Source: Histomonas meleagridis
Taxonomy: Eukaryota; Parabasalia; Tritrichomonadida; Dientamoebidae
Assembly: GCA_020186115.1 (NCBI GenBank)
Contig: WSYJ01000113.1
Coordinates: 620,001-684,000, forward strand
Length of the DNA stretch: 64,000 nt
Direction of reading: 5' to 3'
In this document: piece by piece, positions 44,767 through 55,524 of the stretch
How the letters are laid out: every line of letters begins with the position of its first letter
Numbering within the stretch: position 1 is the first letter of the stretch
Notes under the pieces: generated by a model
The model's input: only the letters and a program-made list of their open reading frames with translations
The model's database searches: none
What the model was told of the DNA's origin: nothing
Position numbers and translations under genes: made by a program

Positions 44767-45015
44767 GAAGACATAGCACCTATTCTTGTCAGGAATAAAA
44801 AAGATCTTTCTGAAGAAGAATATCAATGTGATAAGGATGAAATCAATGAATTTGCCAAGAAAATCGGAGCCAAATTTTATATCGAAACATCAGCAAAGAC
44901 AGGTGAGAATATTGTCGAGATGTACCGTAAAGTTGTTGAACTTGATGGATTAAGTTATGAACCCGAAACGACTGAACCCGTCGAAGCAAATGAGCAAAGT
45001 AAAAGAAAAAAGTAA
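44767..45015 (+). pseudogene. C-terminal half of a Ras-like GTPase
   Basis: 83 codons without a start. LVRNKKDL is the G4 guanine-specificity motif and ETSAKTGENI the G5 motif, followed by EMYRKVVELDG and a charged tail ending SKRKK at TAA 45013-45015. P-loop and switch regions are absent upstream within this frame (a TAA precedes it), so only the C-terminal half remains. There is no prenylation cysteine. Confidence 0.7.
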
Positions 45016-45485
45016 ACATTATAAACTGAGCAAATTCTGTTGTAATTTGTTAAGAATTTTCTCATCATTATATTAATACAAAATTCCTTGTTAGAAATAG
45101 ATCTATACATCAAATATCACATCTATCAAATCACAAATTCTAACAAATTTTCTGTGATGACCTGTTTTTTATCAACCTGAGCGTTGCTTTTACTTGTGCT
45201 ACCTTTTGTATCAATTCTAAGTGATTCTGGATCATATGCTGAACCAGATTCCATTAATTGTAAACGGTATTTATTGAACTACATGGAGACGTATAGAGTC
45301 TCATATTATTGTTATGAAGAAATCTTTTGAAAATTGTTGAGTTGGAACTATTCTTTCCATGAAAAAATAGGGAGAGTTCAAAATACTTTACCGCTGTGTA
45401 TCGTATGCCATTTTTTTTTTTTTGTACTGACAATTGTATTTTCTCACAAATATTTCGGACAGAGTTTTGAACCATTTTTTTATTG

Positions 45486-48400
45486 ATGGAACTTTCGAAA
45501 TTATTAGAATCAACTGTCTTCAATCTCAACGAAAAAAATTTCGATCAATCAGTTCAAGCAATAATTAATTTATTTGTAGATAGGCTGCCATATACATTTA
45601 ACTATCTTGTTTCTAGACTTATCTATTCAGCTTTTGTTTCTCAATCAAATAATGAAAATATATACATTAAATATTTATTAACTTTAAAAGAAAAAGAAGA
45701 TGAAAAAGTCAAAAACAAAAGTGGAACTGAAGTTAATCTTGTTCAAATCTTTTATGAATATTTACTGAGAATAGAAAAGCAAGAATCATATTTCCTTCTT
45801 GAAAAGATGATCGAAGAAGAAATAATTGAACCATCTTCAGTAAAGAACATGAGCACATTATATTTTTCTCAATATAAAACAAATGAAGAAATAAACAAAC
45901 TAAAGAACAAATATCCAAGACCAAAATTCTTTGAAGAATTCCTCTCATCACTTGTTGAATTATCAAAAGATGATTGGAAATTTCATATGCAATATGTAAA
46001 AGAAGGAGTTAATCCATTAGAAATTGCGAAAGTACTTCGAAATGATGATTTAGAAAAGCTTCAAGAAATATCATCACATAATGAATTTGACTTTAATCAA
46101 ATAATTAAGCCATCACTTTATGAAAGATGTTCATTTATTAATACTGAAAATGTTACATTAATTGATTATTGTGCATTTTTTGGTTCGATTAAATGTTTTA
46201 AATATTTGTTATTAAATAATTCGAATATCAAAAATACATCTAAATATGCAATTGCAGGTGGAAACTTAGAAATTATTTATTTATGTGAACAAAATAATTC
46301 ATCATTTACAGAAGCATATGAAACAGCAATAGAATTTCATCAAAATGAAATTTTTCATTATCTTTATGAAAATAAAATTGGAAAATTTTCATCTTCAAAC
46401 TCTTCTTTTACAAAATCGAATTCTGATTTCGAAAATCAAGATAATTATAATTTAAGTGAAGAAAATTTAATATATCTTGGGAAAAATGTGTAGAATTTAA
46501 TAATTATGAAATCTTCACGTTTTTAGAAAAAGAAGGAATGAAAATAAATAATGAAATTATAGAAGAAATAGCATCAAAAGGAAATACATTCATAATAGAA
46601 AGTGATATAGAAAGTCAACAAATTCCAAAAACAATTTTACCATATTCAGTTAAATCAGGAAATATAGAAATAGTAAAATTACTTTTAGATAAAGAAGGAA
46701 TTGATGTTAATGCAAAAAATATTCATTTGAATAATTTGGAATATGTTTTAATAATTTGGAATAAGTTTTAATAATTTGAAACAGCACTTCATATATCAGT
46801 TAGAAATAATAATATAGAAATAGTAAAATTACTTTTAGATAAAGGAATTGATGTTAATACAAAAAATATTCATTTGAATAATTTGGAATATGTTTTAATA
46901 ATTTATAATATGTTTTAATAATTTAGAATATGTTTTAATCATTTGAAACATCACTTCATATAGCAGTTAAAAATAATAATATAGAAATAGTAAAATTACT
47001 TTTAGATAAAGGAATTGATGTTAATGCAAAATATATTCATTTGAATAATTTTATATATGTTTTAATCATTTGAAACATCACTTCATATATCAGTTAGAAA
47101 TAATAATATAGAAATAGTAAAATTACTTTTAGATAAAGGAATTGATGTTAATGTAAAAAATATTCATTTCAATAATTTTATATATGTTTTAATAATTTAG
47201 AATATGTTTTAATAATTTATAATATGTTTTAATAATTTAGAATATGTTTTAATCATTTGAAACAGCACTTCATATATCAGTTAGAAATAATAATATAGAA
47301 ATCGTAAAATTACTTTTAGATAAAGAAGGAATTGATGTTAATGCAAAAAATATTCATTTGAATAATTTGGAATATGTTTTAATAATTTATGATATGTTTT
47401 AATAATTTGGAATATGTTTTAATCGTTTATGATATGTTTTAATAATTTATGATATGTTTTAATAATTTGATATATGTTTTAATAATTTGAAATATGTTTT
47501 AATAATTTGGAATATGTTTTAATAATTTGAAATATGTTTTAATCATTTGAAACATCACTTCATATAGCAGTTAAGAATAATAATATAGAAATCGTAAAAT
47601 TACTTTTAGATAAAGGAATTGATGTTAATGTAAAAAATATTCATTTCAATAATTTTATATATGTTTTAATAATTTTATATATGTTTTAATAATTTGAAAT
47701 ATGTTTTAATCATTTGAAACAGCACTTCATATAGCAGTTAGAAATAATAATATAGAAATCGTAAAATTACTTTTAGATAAAGGAATTGATGTTAATGCAA
47801 AAAATATTCATTTCAATAATTTTATATATGTTTTAATAATTTGGAATATGTTTTAATAATTTGAAACATGTTTTAATCATTTGAAACATCACTTCATATA
47901 GCAGTTAAGAATAATAATATAGAAATCGTAAAATTACTTTTAGATAAAGGAATTGATGTTAATGTAAAAAATATTCATTTCAATAATTTTATATATGTTT
48001 TAATAATTTGGAATATGTTTTAATCATTTGAAACATCACTTCATATATCAGTTAGAAATAATAATATAGAAATAGTAAAATTACTTTTAGATAAAGGAAT
48101 TGATGTTAATGCAAAATATATTCATTTGAATAATTTGGAATATGTTTTAATAATTTGAAACATGTTTTAATCATTTGAAACATCACTTCATATATCAGTT
48201 AGAAATAATAATATAGAAATAGTAAAATTACTTTTAGATAAAGGAATTGATGTTAATGCAAAAAATATTCATTTGAATAATTTGAAATATGTTTTAATAA
48301 TTTGAAACATGTTTTAATCATTTGAAACATCACTTCATATATCAGTTAGAAATAATAATATAGAAATAGTAAAATTACTTTTAGATAAAGGAATTGATGT

Positions 48401-49293
48401 TAATGCAAAATATATTCATTTGAATAATTTTATATATGTTTTAATCATTTGAAACAGCACTTCATATATCAGTTAGAAATAATAATATAGAAATAGTAAA
48501 ATTACTTTTAGATAAAGAAGGAATTGATGTTAATGCAAAAAATATTCATTTGAATAATTTGAAATATGTTTTAATAATTTGAAACATGTTTTAATCATTT
48601 GAAACATCACTTCATATATCAGTTAAGAATAATAATATAGAAATCGTAAAATTACTTTTAGATAAAGGAATTGATGTTAATGTAAAAAATATTCATTTCA
48701 ATAATTTTATATATGTTTTAATAATTTTATATATGTTTTAATAATTTGAAATATGTTTTAATCATTTGAAACAGCACTTCATATAGCAGTTAGAAATAAT
48801 AATATAGAAATCGTAAAATTACTTTTAGATAAAGGAATTGATGTTAATGCAAAATATATTCATTTGAATAATTTGGAATATGTTTTAATAATTTGAAACA
48901 TGTTTTAATCATTTGAAACATCACTTCATATATCAGTTAGAAATAATAATATAGAAATAGTAAAATTACTTTTAGATAAAGAAGGAATTGATGTTAATGC
49001 AAAAAATATTCATTTGAATAATTTGAAATATGTTTTAATAATTTGAAACATGTTTTAATCATTTGAAACATCACTTCATATAGCAGTTAGAAATAATAAT
49101 ATAGAAATAGTAAAATTACTTTTAGATAAAGGAATTGATGTTAAAAAAAATTTTTATTTGAATAATTTGTAATATGTTTTAATAAAATTTGACAATTCAA
49201 ATCGCACAACAAAATGGTTACACAGATTCTATCAGATATTATATTATTAGATCACAGAAAAATAAAAACAAAAATATCAAAAAACTCAGCTGA
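45486..49293 (+). CDS. Ankyrin locus 3, 15 repeated modules
   Basis: Third member of the split ankyrin family. Start ATG 45486 (MELSKLLESTVFNLNEKNFD). N-terminal domain: KDDWKFHMQYVKEGVNPLEI, SLYERCSFINTENVTLIDYC and KYAIAGGNLEIIYLCEQ. A one-base deletion in an A run near 46483 (gene 2 has GKKC here) shifts into the frame of 46538-46771, ending IDVNAKN. Then come 15 nearly identical ankyrin modules (first at about 46781, last at about 49071), each 81 or 84 bases. A divergent terminal module (TIQIAQQNGYTDSIRYYIIR) has a basic tail and stops at TGA 49291-49293. Spacers vary from about 50 to 200 bases. Confidence 0.7.
46781..49190 (+). repeat. Array of ankyrin modules plus spacer minisatellite
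   Basis: Fifteen units. Each coding part runs ACA-(G/T)CA-CTT-CAT-ATA to GTT-AAT-G(C/T)A-AAA. The only length change inside it is presence or absence of one GAA codon (AAAGAAGGA against AAAGGA). Spacers start ATTCATTT(G/C) and are built from the 19-base unit AATATGTTTTAATAATTTG, in one to about nine copies. In about ten units the last base before the CACTT core is T (ACATCACTT), so no AG precedes it. Confidence 0.85.
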
Positions 49294-50568
49294 TTCAGCA
49301 TTAGCTTCTTGGTATGAATTTTTTCTGTATGTGATGAATGGAACTTCCAGATTTGAAATGTATTGAATCTTTCGATGCCTGGATCAAAAATTCTTATGAT
49401 TTTAATATGATATTAGTACAAAGGCAGGGTTCATTAATACTTAAAGATGTTTTTATAAATTTAAAGCTGATGATTTATTTGTTATTGTCATAAATCTGAA
49501 TAAATAATCAAATCCAATTTTTTTCTAATTTAAATGTATTTCGAAAATTATGGTTTTATTAATATATTCATTAGATCCATTATTAATAATTTGCTTTCAA
49601 GATCTTTATCAATTATTTCGAGCTACTATTGGGGTATCTTTATCCACTATAATAATTACATTAATTTCATGAGTATTTTACCTGTTTTTGCTGTTGATCA
49701 AAAAAAATATTTCTATGTGATTCACATATACAATAATACTATATATTTCAATATGATGCAAAATGTAAAATAATATTAATTTCCATATGATATTTCATAA
49801 AAAATTCAAGTTTGCTTCTATCGGCACTTATCGTTCGACATAAACCATGCAAAAGTCGATTTTGTCACTTTTTTGAATGAAAAAATAAATTTATCTTGTG
49901 CTAATCATGATATTATTCTTAGATTTATATTGATCATAGATGCAACTATGTATATATTTTATATATTCATGATATCAAGATCGTAGGATTGTCGCTATAC
50001 GTTCGTGCAAAATCGCAAGTCAAGTTTCATACTATATATTATTAATAGAATCGCTTTTTTGATCGCAATTCCGACACAAATTTTATTTCCATGTACTAAT
50101 TCTCTTAATATATTTTTCAAAATTATTTCAAGCCGGTAGAATGTATCTAAATATTTCAACATTGATTTTGAAATCGAGGTTTCCAATAATCATTTTTCAA
50201 GGCGTTAAATTAGCATATAGATACTATTAATATGTTTTGCTCTTGCTGGTTGATACCCATCGAATGAAATTATTTATTTTAGTATTTTTACAATATAATT
50301 CCAACTCAAAATGTTTAAACATTCACCCACTATATTTTACACACATACTATAAAATGCTCAAGAAACAACATTGAATTTATTTAGAAATTATCGATCATT
50401 TTTCAACACTCATCATCACATATTCAATAATTTATTTTACACATCAACCGAAAGTCAATATTTGAAAGAAAATAGATATTTGAATGGGGTTGTGAACTCA
50501 GAATTTCATTATCGTTTTATCCAAAATATTTGAACGTCGTTCCGTTTGAAATATCAGCAGCTTGAATT
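49294..50568. other. Intergenic, no gene recognised
   Basis: AT-rich, with short chance open frames (49534-49773 plus, 49995-50186 minus). No motif or repeat identified. Confidence 0.55.
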
Positions 50569-51791
50569 ATGTCGATGAAGCAAAATGAACAAATTCAATC
50601 GAACGAAGAAAACAAATGTTTGGTGAATTTTTCGCTCTCTGCAAGTGGATTGAAAAGAATAAATTCTGAAAACTATGAAAATAATTTCAAGATCATTTTT
50701 CAAAATGGAAAATTATTAAGAGTACCTGACTTTCTTGCTGAATTTCTTACTTTTATTATTTCGAAAATGAAAGCTGAAAATCCAAAAGTAAATGAATTAA
50801 GAGTTGATGCAGATGTTACTCAAGATGCAATGAGACAATTAGAAATGTTGCTTCATGGTCAATCTATAAGTATCACTGATTTAAAAGATTTTTTCGTTAA
50901 CATGTCTATTAAATCTGAAAATCCAGAACCTATTGAAAAATTACCATTTGAGATAATAACAAAAATTTAATCGAACTTTTAAATATTAAAATGAAATTAG
51001 GATAAAATGTAAGTAAAGAAGTTGAATATGGATGAATTCATTTTGGACAAATTAAACAACAAAATTTCGCTTTAGAACAATTCATGTTATTTTTAGGTTG
51101 CGATAAACTTAAACTTAAAAACGAGAAATCATTACTTGATTTCATAGAAGAAAAAATTAAGCAAAATACAGAATATTTTGTTTTATTAAAATTTGTTCGT
51201 AATGAATTTTTAGATGAAGCAAACTCAAACAAACTTAATTCCATTGTTAATTCACATTCTCCAGAAAAAATCAGTATTTTAAAGAAACCATCTGAAGAAG
51301 AATTAGCTAAAAGATATTTGACTGTTGATTGTAAATATGATGGAACGAATAAATTTAATGGAATTCTTAAACATCTTATTGATGCAAGCGCTGAAAATAT
51401 TATATCTAATGGAACAATAGAAATAACTGCATCCTCATATTCAATCAAAGATAAAAATTCCATTGCATGTATTTTACAAGAAGATGGAGATTTCACGACT
51501 ATTGATAAGAAAAATGGGTTTATTTTATTTGATTTCAAGGATAAAAGTGTTAATCTTACTGGATATTCTATGAAGTCTACTTCAGTTAAAGGTGGATATT
51601 GCTTCCTTAAAAATTGGGTATTAGTATCAAATGATCAAACTAATTGGACACTACTTGATGAAAGAAATGAAGATAAAACACTTGATGGATATTTTAACGA
51701 AGGGTTATTTGAAATCAAAGAAAATAAAGGAAACTTCCGCTACGTAAGACTAACTCAAATTGGCCAGAATTGGTCAATTATCTTGGTATGA
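50569..51791 (+). pseudogene. BTB-like / discoidin-type protein, interrupted
   Basis: Member of a family common in trichomonads with an N-terminal BTB/POZ-like region and a C-terminal discoidin (F5/8 type C)-like domain. The first part (50569-50970) has NNFKIIFQNGKLLRVPDFLA and TQDAMRQLEMLLHGQ. A missing A in the run near 50962 shifts the frame, then TAA (about 50992) and TGA (about 51034) interrupt it. The second part has LKLKNEKSLLDFIEEKI (BACK-like) and the discoidin region TVDCKYDGTNKFNGILKHL, then GTIEITASSY, FILFDFKDKSVNLTGYSMKS, LKNWVLVSNDQTNWTLLDE and FRYVRLTQIGQNW, ending at TGA 51789-51791. With one frameshift and two stops it is probably dead. Confidence 0.7.
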
Positions 51792-52545
51792 GAAGAATGG
51801 AATTTTTTGGAAGACTTTGGGGATGAAATGATATCATTAATCATTAAAATAAACACTAAAAAATAATTTAAAATAACTTTTTTTTGAATGATTTTATATA
51901 TAATTTATATTTCACGATGAGTGCAATATTGTAAATGAATATAAAGACACCTTGAAAAAATGTTTACCTCAAGTCCCATTAAATCACAGACTGCAGTTAA
52001 ATTTTATGATTATATTTTACATTTATTATGAAACTTGGGATCCATATTATATTCTTTTTTATATGTTATTTAAAAGCTTTTATGAAGATATTCATATCAA
52101 GGTGGACAGTTTTTCACAGCGTCTTTATGACAAAATAAATGAATTAATAATTCTTAATATCATATTAGAAGGAAGAGAATTCTTTAACATGATATAATCA
52201 TTCTTTGGAAGATAAAACATCGAAACAAAAAGAAAGAAAAACTTTCCGATTTGTAACCAACTCCACAATTATTTAGCATTGGAAATACTTTTTTTATGCA
52301 ATTCAATTCATGACAATTATCCAAACCAAAAAGTTCAAACACTTTGTCGCAAACAAAGATATAACTAACAAAACTATGCATAAAATATCGCATTATTTTT
52401 CACGCACAAATTTTTCTTCTTCAACTTATCAATGCATTTTGAGTTTATTCAATGTTTTCTTTTTCTCTATTTCGTTTTGTTATACAATGAATTGACAATC
52501 CATAATGAGGAGACAAAAGTATATAAAATTTTTACTTAAAAATAA
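51792..52545. other. Intergenic, no gene recognised
   Basis: Spacer between the interrupted discoidin-type gene and the convergent ankyrin gene. Open frames of 60-81 codons occur on both strands without recognisable sequence. Confidence 0.55.
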
Positions 52546-53829
52546 TTATTTTCTATTTCGCCTTTTCGGGCTTGCTGTCTTACTTTTGTGTTCATTCCAT
52601 TTCTCTATTTTTGCCTTCATTTCATCGGGAAGTTCTTTTCTTTGTAATATTGCCATTTGGTAATCGGGGAATTTATAAAATCGATCCAAAAGATACGACA
52701 ACACGTTATTTTCCCATTCCACGTTTCTATTTTTATCATAATGAGGTCTTATTAATGTTTCGATATTTGATGTTTCGATCACATCTTGATGGAAATCGCA
52801 AATATATTTAAATGCTCTAAAGTCCTTATTTTTCCACGCATTCCTATAGATATTACGTGCTTGGTATGAAGGGATATGATAATTTTTAGTTTCCATATAT
52901 CGTAACAAATTAATTTGCGTTCGGCCTCTTGATGTTGCACTATTAAGAACATTATCTTGTTGCGCATCTTCCATGTTTAAATCAGCCCCATTCGTGACAA
53001 AATAATCAACAATATCAACATAACCATGTTTTGCTGCTTCGATAAGAGGCGCATGTCGAACATTTTTCCGTTTAAAATTAGCCCCGTTTTCAACAAGAAT
53101 TTTGACTGTTGGTAAAGAACCATTTTGACACGCAAAGAATAATGGAGTTTCTTTGTCATGCGTTTTTCGTTCAACATCAATTCCAATGTCGATAAGAAAC
53201 TTAACAATCTCTGGATGACCACCAAGCGCTGCAAAATGAAGAGCATTCGCACCTGCCGAGTTGGTTTCAAGCAAGTTGATACCAATCTCTTTCATGAAAT
53301 AAAGAATTTCAAGATGGCCATAAAATGAAACAATTAAAAGTGGAAGTGCACCTACAATATTTCGAGAATTAAAGATAGACGCATTTGTCTTCATGAAAAT
53401 ATACTTAACACAATCTAGAAAACCAAATTGACACGCAACATGAATAGGCATGTTCTGACAATTGTCAGTTTCCTTCATAGTGTCTTCTTTTCGATCAAAT
53501 AAACGAACTAATTCCATTGAACGACTTGCAACAGCAAAATGAATAAGTGGGCGACCAAGCACATCTTTTTTATCAAGATCTGCACCATTGTCCATAAGAA
53601 ATCGTACACAGTTGGTAGCATTAAAATAAACAGCAACACTAATAACTGGTGGTGAACTTGATAAGAAAGGTGGAAGATATAATTTGTCAAAACCTACTTC
53701 TTGATTTATGATATTGTCTTCAGATAAAACTACATTACCAAGTGCGTCAGCATCGTCATTAAGTATAGCTTCGATAATTGCATCATTGTTCTCTTTGAAA
53801 TTAAACTTCTGGTAGTTTTGTTGCCACAT
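52546..53829 (-). CDS. Ankyrin repeat protein
   Basis: 427 residues, intact, with about seven ankyrin repeats between residues 60 and 310 (for example ATNCVRFLMDNGADLDKKD, GANALHFAALGGHPEIVKFL, ETPLFFACQNGSLPTVKILV, APLIEAAKHGYVDIVDYFV). The C-terminal 120 residues are helical and end in a basic tail KTASPKRRNRK. It is a protein-binding scaffold of unknown partner. Unlike the three split ankyrin loci it is uninterrupted, lacks the DUF3447-like N-terminus and uses a more balanced codon set. No M3 motif lies close to its ATG. Confidence 0.88.
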   Translation of the reverse strand: MWQQNYQKFNFKENNDAIIEAILNDDADALGNVVLSEDNIINQEVGFDKLYLPPFLSSSPPVISVAVYFNATNCVRFLMDNGADLDKKDVLGRPLIHFAVASRSMELVRLFDRKEDTMKETDNCQNMPIHVACQFGFLDCVKYIFMKTNASIFNSRNIVGALPLLIVSFYGHLEILYFMKEIGINLLETNSAGANALHFAALGGHPEIVKFLIDIGIDVERKTHDKETPLFFACQNGSLPTVKILVENGANFKRKNVRHAPLIEAAKHGYVDIVDYFVTNGADLNMEDAQQDNVLNSATSRGRTQINLLRYMETKNYHIPSYQARNIYRNAWKNKDFRAFKYICDFHQDVIETSNIETLIRPHYDKNRNVEWENNVLSYLLDRFYKFPDYQMAILQRKELPDEMKAKIEKWNEHKSKTASPKRRNRK

Positions 53830-54381
53830 TGGTGTTTAATAGAAATTTTCATTACAAAATTCATAAGTTTATTTTAGATGAAAGCAAATGTGAGTTATTT
53901 GCCAAGGTGGATCAGAATTTCAATGATTTATAAAAATTGATATAAAGTAACATCACATTTTTCTCTTATATGAGCTTTTGGTGAATATTAATTCAGGAAT
54001 TAAAAATTTATTGAAGTTATGTGATAAAGTTATTGTTTGTTGCGAATTTTCATTATTTTGATCAATAAATAACTGAATAAAAATTTAAATTAAACTTATA
54101 CCAATAACTATTTAAAATGATCATCATTATTAATCAGACTAAAAATATTTCATAGGAAAGTTAGAAAAAAAATAAAACTCATCTGTAAATCCCATGATTT
54201 TCATTCATTTTTGTTTTGCATTTAGATAGGATAATAATATTACTACATAAAATATCCAAATAATCTCTAAACACATTAATTTGTGATAGTAAAAAATTAA
54301 TTTTATATAAAGCAAAGCATTTATAATACTGAAACAATAAAAACATTTAAGAAATCAAAAAACATTTTATTACAAATTATG
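53830..54381. other. Intergenic, nothing recognised
   Basis: About 550 AT-rich bases between two minus-strand genes, with no coding character and no M3 motif seen. Confidence 0.6.
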
Positions 54382-55263
54382 TTAATTCACTCTCTTCACT
54401 GATGGAGGCAACAACTTTCCAGTCGCTCTTGCGCCATCTTTTCTTACCCACTTATGATCCATAATCATTTTTAAGCTTATTCTTTGTGAAGGTTCATTAA
54501 TCAAAATTAGTTTCAACAAATCAATAACATCTTCAGAAAGATATTCAGGAAATTTAAATATGTTTGTAAGAATTTGTTGCTGAATTGCATCAACGGCGTC
54601 TTTGTCATTCGCATTCGACATTTCAAATGGAAGTTTCCCAGTTAAAAGTGAAAGCAAAAAAATTCCACAAGCCCAAACATCAGCTTTTTCACCATCGAAT
54701 GAATTATTAAGAAATATTTCGGGAGCTTGAAAATTTGATGTTCCATAGTTTCCTTCGATAAGTACACCTTCATCATATTTTTGGGAAAATAAAAACCCGC
54801 CAAGCTTGAATTTACCATCAATAACAAAGACATTATCAGGACGAATATCGAGATGTGCAATATGATGGGAATGAAGAAATGAAACGGCTTCAATAAGATT
54901 AATGAAAATCAAACGAGCAGTATTTTCAATCAAAGGAAAGTCTTGTTCGTAATACGTAATTAGATTAACTTCTTCAGATTCAACTATTTGATAATGATAT
55001 TTTGAATCAAAACTAACTTCAATAAATTTTTGGATAAGCGGATGAGAAATTGAACCAAGAATCTCGAATTCCCTCTTGAGCATTTCTATCGTATTAGTTG
55101 ATGGTATTGTTTGACGTTCGATTGATTTAGCTGTATATACTTTCTTATCATGTCCAACCATACTCGCTCTGTTGATAGTAAACCCACCTACAGTACTCAA
55201 AGGAGTTATCAAATATCTCCCACTTGGATCTATTTTCTGTGTACCTAAACTCGTTTGTTGCAT
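54382..55263 (-). CDS. Protein kinase-like protein, probable pseudokinase
   Basis: 293 residues forming one kinase domain of CAMK/SNF1-like layout. The ATP-binding Lys is kept (VYTAKSI, about residue 46). The glycine loop is degenerate (LSTVGGFTINRAS). The catalytic loop reads AHLDIRPDNVFV, keeping the Asp but with Arg for the usual Lys. The metal-binding DFG is replaced by LGGF, so the key Asp is missing. APE is QAPEIF, and DVWACGIFLLSLLTGKLPF is the usual helix F region. It ends soon after the domain. Loss of DFG Asp suggests a regulatory pseudokinase. An M3 motif lies 9 bases before the ATG. Confidence 0.85.
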   Translation of the reverse strand: MQQTSLGTQKIDPSGRYLITPLSTVGGFTINRASMVGHDKKVYTAKSIERQTIPSTNTIEMLKREFEILGSISHPLIQKFIEVSFDSKYHYQIVESEEVNLITYYEQDFPLIENTARLIFINLIEAVSFLHSHHIAHLDIRPDNVFVIDGKFKLGGFLFSQKYDEGVLIEGNYGTSNFQAPEIFLNNSFDGEKADVWACGIFLLSLLTGKLPFEMSNANDKDAVDAIQQQILTNIFKFPEYLSEDVIDLLKLILINEPSQRISLKMIMDHKWVRKDGARATGKLLPPSVKRVN

Positions 55264-55272
55264 TTGGGCATT

Positions 55273-55280
55273 TAACGGTC
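55273..55280 (-). promoter_or_regulatory. M3-type core promoter motif
   Basis: On the minus strand GACCGTTA, identical to the motif before RPA1, lies 9 bases upstream of the kinase ATG. The 5' leader would be only a few bases long. Confidence 0.55.
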
Positions 55281-55524
55281 ATTTCATTTTGTAAAAAAAA
55301 AATAAATCCATCTCTTAATTGAAAAGAGTCTAAAGGAAAAGATCTTGGAAAAAATGATAAGGATCTTAAGTTATGTAATATTTTTAATAATGGCAAATCA
55401 TTATTTAAAATCAGTGAATTCATCAAACGATTACATTGATTAAAAGTTATTGAACCTTTTGTGCATAAACAAGAAAACTCCTAAACGAAAACTACAAAAA
55501 AATTGTTCGAAATTTCAATTTTAT

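Noticed and set aside
46781-49190. CRISPR-like array
   Set aside because: Repeated parts are protein-coding ankyrin modules of 81-84 bases and the intervening parts are low-complexity and related to each other, not unique spacers. The genome is eukaryotic.
51038-51538. 166-codon minus-strand open frame opposite the discoidin-type gene
   Set aside because: Antisense shadow of a recognisable domain; its sequence is serine-rich low complexity produced by the opposite strand.
52977-53285. 102-codon open frame inside the minus-strand ankyrin gene
   Set aside because: Same strand, shifted frame of an intact conserved gene; no features of its own.
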